Shown: positions 61,196 to 64,000 of the stretch, piece after piece
Layout of the letters: each line of letters begins with the position of its first letter
Position numbering within the stretch: position 1 is the stretch's first letter
From: Myroides odoratimimus
GTDB taxonomy: Bacteria; Bacteroidota; Bacteroidia; Flavobacteriales; Flavobacteriaceae
DNA length: 64,000 nucleotides
Direction of reading: 5' to 3'
Assembly (NCBI RefSeq): GCF_030326305.1
Contig: NZ_JACAKB010000009.1
Location: 1-64,000 of the forward strand
The notes under the pieces: generated by a model
Told to the model about the DNA's origin: nothing
The model's database searches: none
What the model saw: only the letters and a program-made list of their open reading frames with translations
Translations under genes and position numbers: made by a program

Positions 61196-62170
61196 TTATA
61201 CTTCTACTTCTTTTTTAGATAGCATTGGTTTCAACCCTAAGTTATTCAATAATCTTTGGTCTGATGATAGACTAGGATTAGGAGTCACTAATAATGTTTC
61301 GTTATCTCCTGAAAACATTGAGTTAGCTCCAGCCATAAAACACATTGCCTGTTCATAATCAGACATTTCTATACGCCCAGCACTTAACCTCACCATAGTA
61401 GTAGGCATCACAATACGAGCTGTAGCAATCATTCTGATCATATCCCAAGTTTCTACTTTAGGCATTTCTTCCATAGGTGTCCCTTTTACACGTACTAAAG
61501 CATTAATAGGTACAGATTCTGGATGTGTATCCATAGTAGCTAAGGTATGCAACATAGATATTCTATCTACATCATTTTCTCCTAAACCAATTATACCTCC
61601 TGAACATACTGTTATACCTGCCTTGCGCACATTATCAATAGTATTAATACGATTAGAAAATGTACGAGTAGAGATAACCTTGTCATAGTGATCTTCTGAG
61701 GTGTCTAAATTGTGATTATAAGCATATAAGCCAGCCTCTTGTAATCTTTTAGCTTGTTCCTCTGTTAACATTCCTAAAGTACAACAGACTTCTAATCCCA
61801 TTTCATTTACACCTTTAACCATATCAAGTACTTTATCGAAGTCTTTGTTATCTCTTACCTCTCTCCATGCAGCTGCCATACAAAATCGAGAAGACCCTGC
61901 TTCCTTTGCTTTTTTAGCAGTGCCTAATACAGTCTCTAAAGGCAGTAGTCGCTGTACCTTTATATCTGTATGATATCTAGCTGCCTGTCCACAGTAAGAA
62001 CAATCCTCTACACACCCTCCTGTTTTAATAGACAATAAAGTACTTACTTGTACTTCCTCTGGATTGTGATATTGACGATGTACTAAAGAAGCTTGATGAA
62101 TTAATTCTAATAAAGGAGTATCATATATTGATTGAATCTCAGCTTTAGTCCAGTTGTGTCTAATTTCCAT
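61196..62170 (-). CDS. bioB: Biotin synthase
   Basis: A 324-residue radical-SAM enzyme that inserts sulfur into dethiobiotin. The Cys triad is [10 protein letters not shown] (residues ~53-62). Further motifs: [56 protein letters not shown] and [27 protein letters not shown] (contains the conserved Arg/Asn near the [2Fe-2S] cluster). The other bio genes are not near it. It has its own terminator; a CAAAAATA (minus-strand -7) at 62201-62208 is a possible promoter. Confidence 0.97.
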   Translation of the reverse strand: MEIRHNWTKAEIQSIYDTPLLELIHQASLVHRQYHNPEEVQVSTLLSIKTGGCVEDCSYCGQAARYHTDIKVQRLLPLETVLGTAKKAKEAGSSRFCMAAAWREVRDNKDFDKVLDMVKGVNEMGLEVCCTLGMLTEEQAKRLQEAGLYAYNHNLDTSEDHYDKVISTRTFSNRINTIDNVRKAGITVCSGGIIGLGENDVDRISMLHTLATMDTHPESVPINALVRVKGTPMEEMPKVETWDMIRMIATARIVMPTTMVRLSAGRIEMSDYEQAMCFMAGANSMFSGDNETLLVTPNPSLSSDQRLLNNLGLKPMLSKKEVEV

Positions 62171-62484
62171 TTTCTCTTTGTTTATTTATGATAGATATTT
62201 CAAAAATAAAAGGAAAGAAAAAAGAAAGAATAGTCCACTTTTAGATTTAGACCTATTCCACTTCTAATTTTATACCAACCACTCTATACTCGTTATATTT
62301 CATATATAACACCACCATAATTATATTAAATCTAATTAAAGCAAAGCATTAATACATTAAATAAAAAATAAATACACATTCAATTAATTATTACCAAAAT
62401 AATAACATTAAAAACACAATAAAATATATTACTTTATTGTTATAGAAAAAACAATAAACAGATTACACAAAAAACTCAATCACT
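62171..62484. other. Gene-free AT-rich stretch
   Basis: Divergent promoter space between bioB (leftward) and the LtaS-like gene (rightward). Only a possible -7 for bioB can be named. No repeats or hairpins of note. Confidence 0.4.
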
Positions 62485-64000
62485 ATGTCAAACAATCCAT
62501 CATTCTTTATTCCGTATAAATACTTACTTTGTTTTTACTTATTACTGAATTTTGTACTCCGCATTGTATTAATTAATCACCCTATAACCACTTCTACTTT
62601 TACCTCAGGAGAAGTATTATCTGTATTTGGGCTAGGTTTTATCCGTGATATTCTCATATTCAGTATAGGATATTTTATATTTTGGCTCTACTTTATTTTC
62701 TTTTCAAATCAGAAGTATAATAAACCCTATGGATATATCATATTCGCTATCCTATTAGGTTTATGGGGATGGGTTACCTTTGGCAAAACTATTATATCAG
62801 AATATGGTGGTGTACTTCCTGAGATAGCTATTACCTTCTTATCTATAAAAACAGTGTTATTCGGCATCTGTCTTTTCTTACCTCAACATAGAACAACCGT
62901 TCGAAAAATAAGTTATGCTCTTACATTATTTATCTTCGTATTAATCCTTGTGCAAAACACAGTGAGTGAATTCTTTTTTTGGAATGAGTTTGGTGTTAGA
63001 TATAACTTTATCGCAGTTGATTATCTCGTATATACTAATGAAGTCATTGGTAATATTATGGAGTCTTATCCAGTGGTTCCATTATTTAGCATCATCGCTT
63101 TAATCACATTATTAACTACATATTACATTTTCAAAAAAACAGAGTATGTTATAGAACATCTTGCTCCATTGAAAAATAAGGTTATACTTAGTATTGTTTA
63201 TTTACTTGTATTTGGAATTTCTTTATCTGCTATTACTAAGGTAATGACTCCTCTAAATACAGATAATATATTCGCTGAAGAATTAGAAAGTAATGGGGTT
63301 TTTAAATTCTATCAAGCTTTTAATAACAGTGTCATTGATTATTTTAAGTTCTACAATACGCTACCTGATGATGAACTAGCTAAAAATATTAAACAATTCT
63401 ACCCTCAATATAATGGAGCTTCTTCACTTCTTAGAAATATCGATAATGATAGTACAACTACCAAAAAAAATGTAGTCCTCATAAGCATAGAGAGCCTTAG
63501 TGCAGACTTTATGGAGTTTTATGGCAATACAAATAAACTTACTCCTTTCTTAGATAGTCTAGCGATGAAAAGCTTATTCTTTACCTCTACATATGCTACT
63601 GGTAACAGAACTGTACGTGGACTAGAAGCTATAACGCTGTCTATACCACCTTCTCCTGGTGAAAGCGTTGTAAAGCGTAAAGACAATAAAGATAAATTTA
63701 CAACAGGAAGTATATTTGCTAAAAATGGATACACTGTTAAGTATCTATATGGAGGAGACGCATATTTCGATAATATGCAAGACTTCTTCGAAGGCAATAA
63801 TTATAGCATTGTAGATAAGTCTAATTTTAAGCCTGATCAGATTACCTTTCAGAATGTATGGGGAGTAGCAGATGGAGATATGGCTAAGAAAGCCATAGAA
63901 GTAATGAATGAAGAATATCAACAAGGCAACCCTTTCTTTAATCATATCATGACTGTAAGTAACCATAGACCTTTCACTTATCCTGATGGAGTATTAGATA
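62485..64000 (+). CDS. LtaS-like sulfatase-fold membrane transferase (partial)
   Basis: The reading frame from ATG 62485 (MSNNPSFFIPYKYLL) is open to the window edge, giving 505 codons. About five membrane segments occupy residues ~10-245. The sulfatase-like domain starts ~330 with KKNVVLISIESLSADFMEFYG (metal-binding Glu), then TSTYATGNRTVRGLEAITLSIPPSPGES, in which the Thr of GNRT corresponds to the catalytic nucleophile, and VSNHRPFTYP near the cut. This is the LTA-synthase/phosphoglycerol-transferase family, which in Gram-negative bacteria modifies glycans or lipids with phosphoglycerol or related groups. Truncated only by the window. Confidence 0.88.
   Translation, partial: MSNNPSFFIPYKYLLCFYLLLNFVLRIVLINHPITTSTFTSGEVLSVFGLGFIRDILIFSIGYFIFWLYFIFFSNQKYNKPYGYIIFAILLGLWGWVTFGKTIISEYGGVLPEIAITFLSIKTVLFGICLFLPQHRTTVRKISYALTLFIFVLILVQNTVSEFFFWNEFGVRYNFIAVDYLVYTNEVIGNIMESYPVVPLFSIIALITLLTTYYIFKKTEYVIEHLAPLKNKVILSIVYLLVFGISLSAITKVMTPLNTDNIFAEELESNGVFKFYQAFNNSVIDYFKFYNTLPDDELAKNIKQFYPQYNGASSLLRNIDNDSTTTKKNVVLISIESLSADFMEFYGNTNKLTPFLDSLAMKSLFFTSTYATGNRTVRGLEAITLSIPPSPGESVVKRKDNKDKFTTGSIFAKNGYTVKYLYGGDAYFDNMQDFFEGNNYSIVDKSNFKPDQITFQNVWGVADGDMAKKAIEVMNEEYQQGNPFFNHIMTVSNHRPFTYPDGVLD

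Noticed and set aside
1-64000. CRISPR array, complete tRNA or rRNA genes, integrase, insertion sequence
   Set aside because: Looked for by eye; no spaced direct repeats, tRNA cloverleaf, tyrosine or serine recombinase, or transposase was found.

Overview
The window looks like chromosomal DNA of a low-GC member of the Flavobacteriaceae (Bacteroidota). Signs are the SusC/SusD pair, several TonB-dependent systems, lipoproteins with short Bacteroidota-type signals, -7 elements of the TAnnTTTG type instead of sigma70 boxes, a serine-palmitoyltransferase-like enzyme, two fused E1 dehydrogenases and DUF6266/DUF4294 family proteins. A Myroides-like genus is my best guess, with low confidence. No rRNA, complete tRNA, CRISPR array, integrase or transposase was seen.

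Layout. 0-1.9 kb: right end of a probable genomic island carrying a lone AbiH-type phage-defence gene; it ends at a fragment matching the 3' end of a tRNA-Ser gene followed by a terminator. 1.9-5.2 kb: REP-like palindromes, a VOC lipoprotein and AraC regulator, a frameshifted small peptide gene, a CPBP membrane protease and a small hypothetical gene. 5.3-10.3 kb: an operon of TonB receptor, purple-acid-phosphatase-like enzyme and beta-propeller phytase, probably for scavenging phosphate from organic phosphates. 10.6-19.8 kb: a complete RND tripartite efflux operon with an extra HlyD-like adaptor and a LytTR two-component system. 20-24 kb: a decaying Rhs C-terminal toxin/immunity cluster. 24.6-31.6 kb: an OmpR-type two-component system followed by SusC/SusD. 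31.7-49.9 kb: mostly core genes (WYL regulator, CvfB, dnaX, DUF4294, M42 peptidase, SseB, chloramphenicol acetyltransferase, Bcr/CflA pump, SPT-like enzyme, two E1 dehydrogenases, nitroreductase, purC). 50-60 kb: DUF6266, a Bor-like lipoprotein, a cobalamin riboswitch ahead of an acyl-CoA thioesterase, a catecholate-siderophore ABC operon, a LysR/MFS pair, a TM2 protein and a lipoprotein. 60-64 kb: a gene-poor kilobase, bioB and the start of an LtaS-like sulfatase-fold transferase running off the window.

Most notable: (1) dnaX is split by an A10 tract into gamma and tau reading frames, which fits programmed slippage; (2) a cobalamin riboswitch with a mutually exclusive expression platform stands in front of a YciA-like thioesterase and not a B12 transport or synthesis gene; (3) the Rhs core and its EC869-like nuclease domain are separated by a one-base shift at an A6 tract while the immunity gene is intact; (4) a probable phytate-use operon; (5) a 57-codon peptide gene with a Gly-Gly motif, broken by one base at an A5 run, beside a CPBP protease.

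Coordinates and frames were read by eye. Family names rest on motif recognition, not on database searches.
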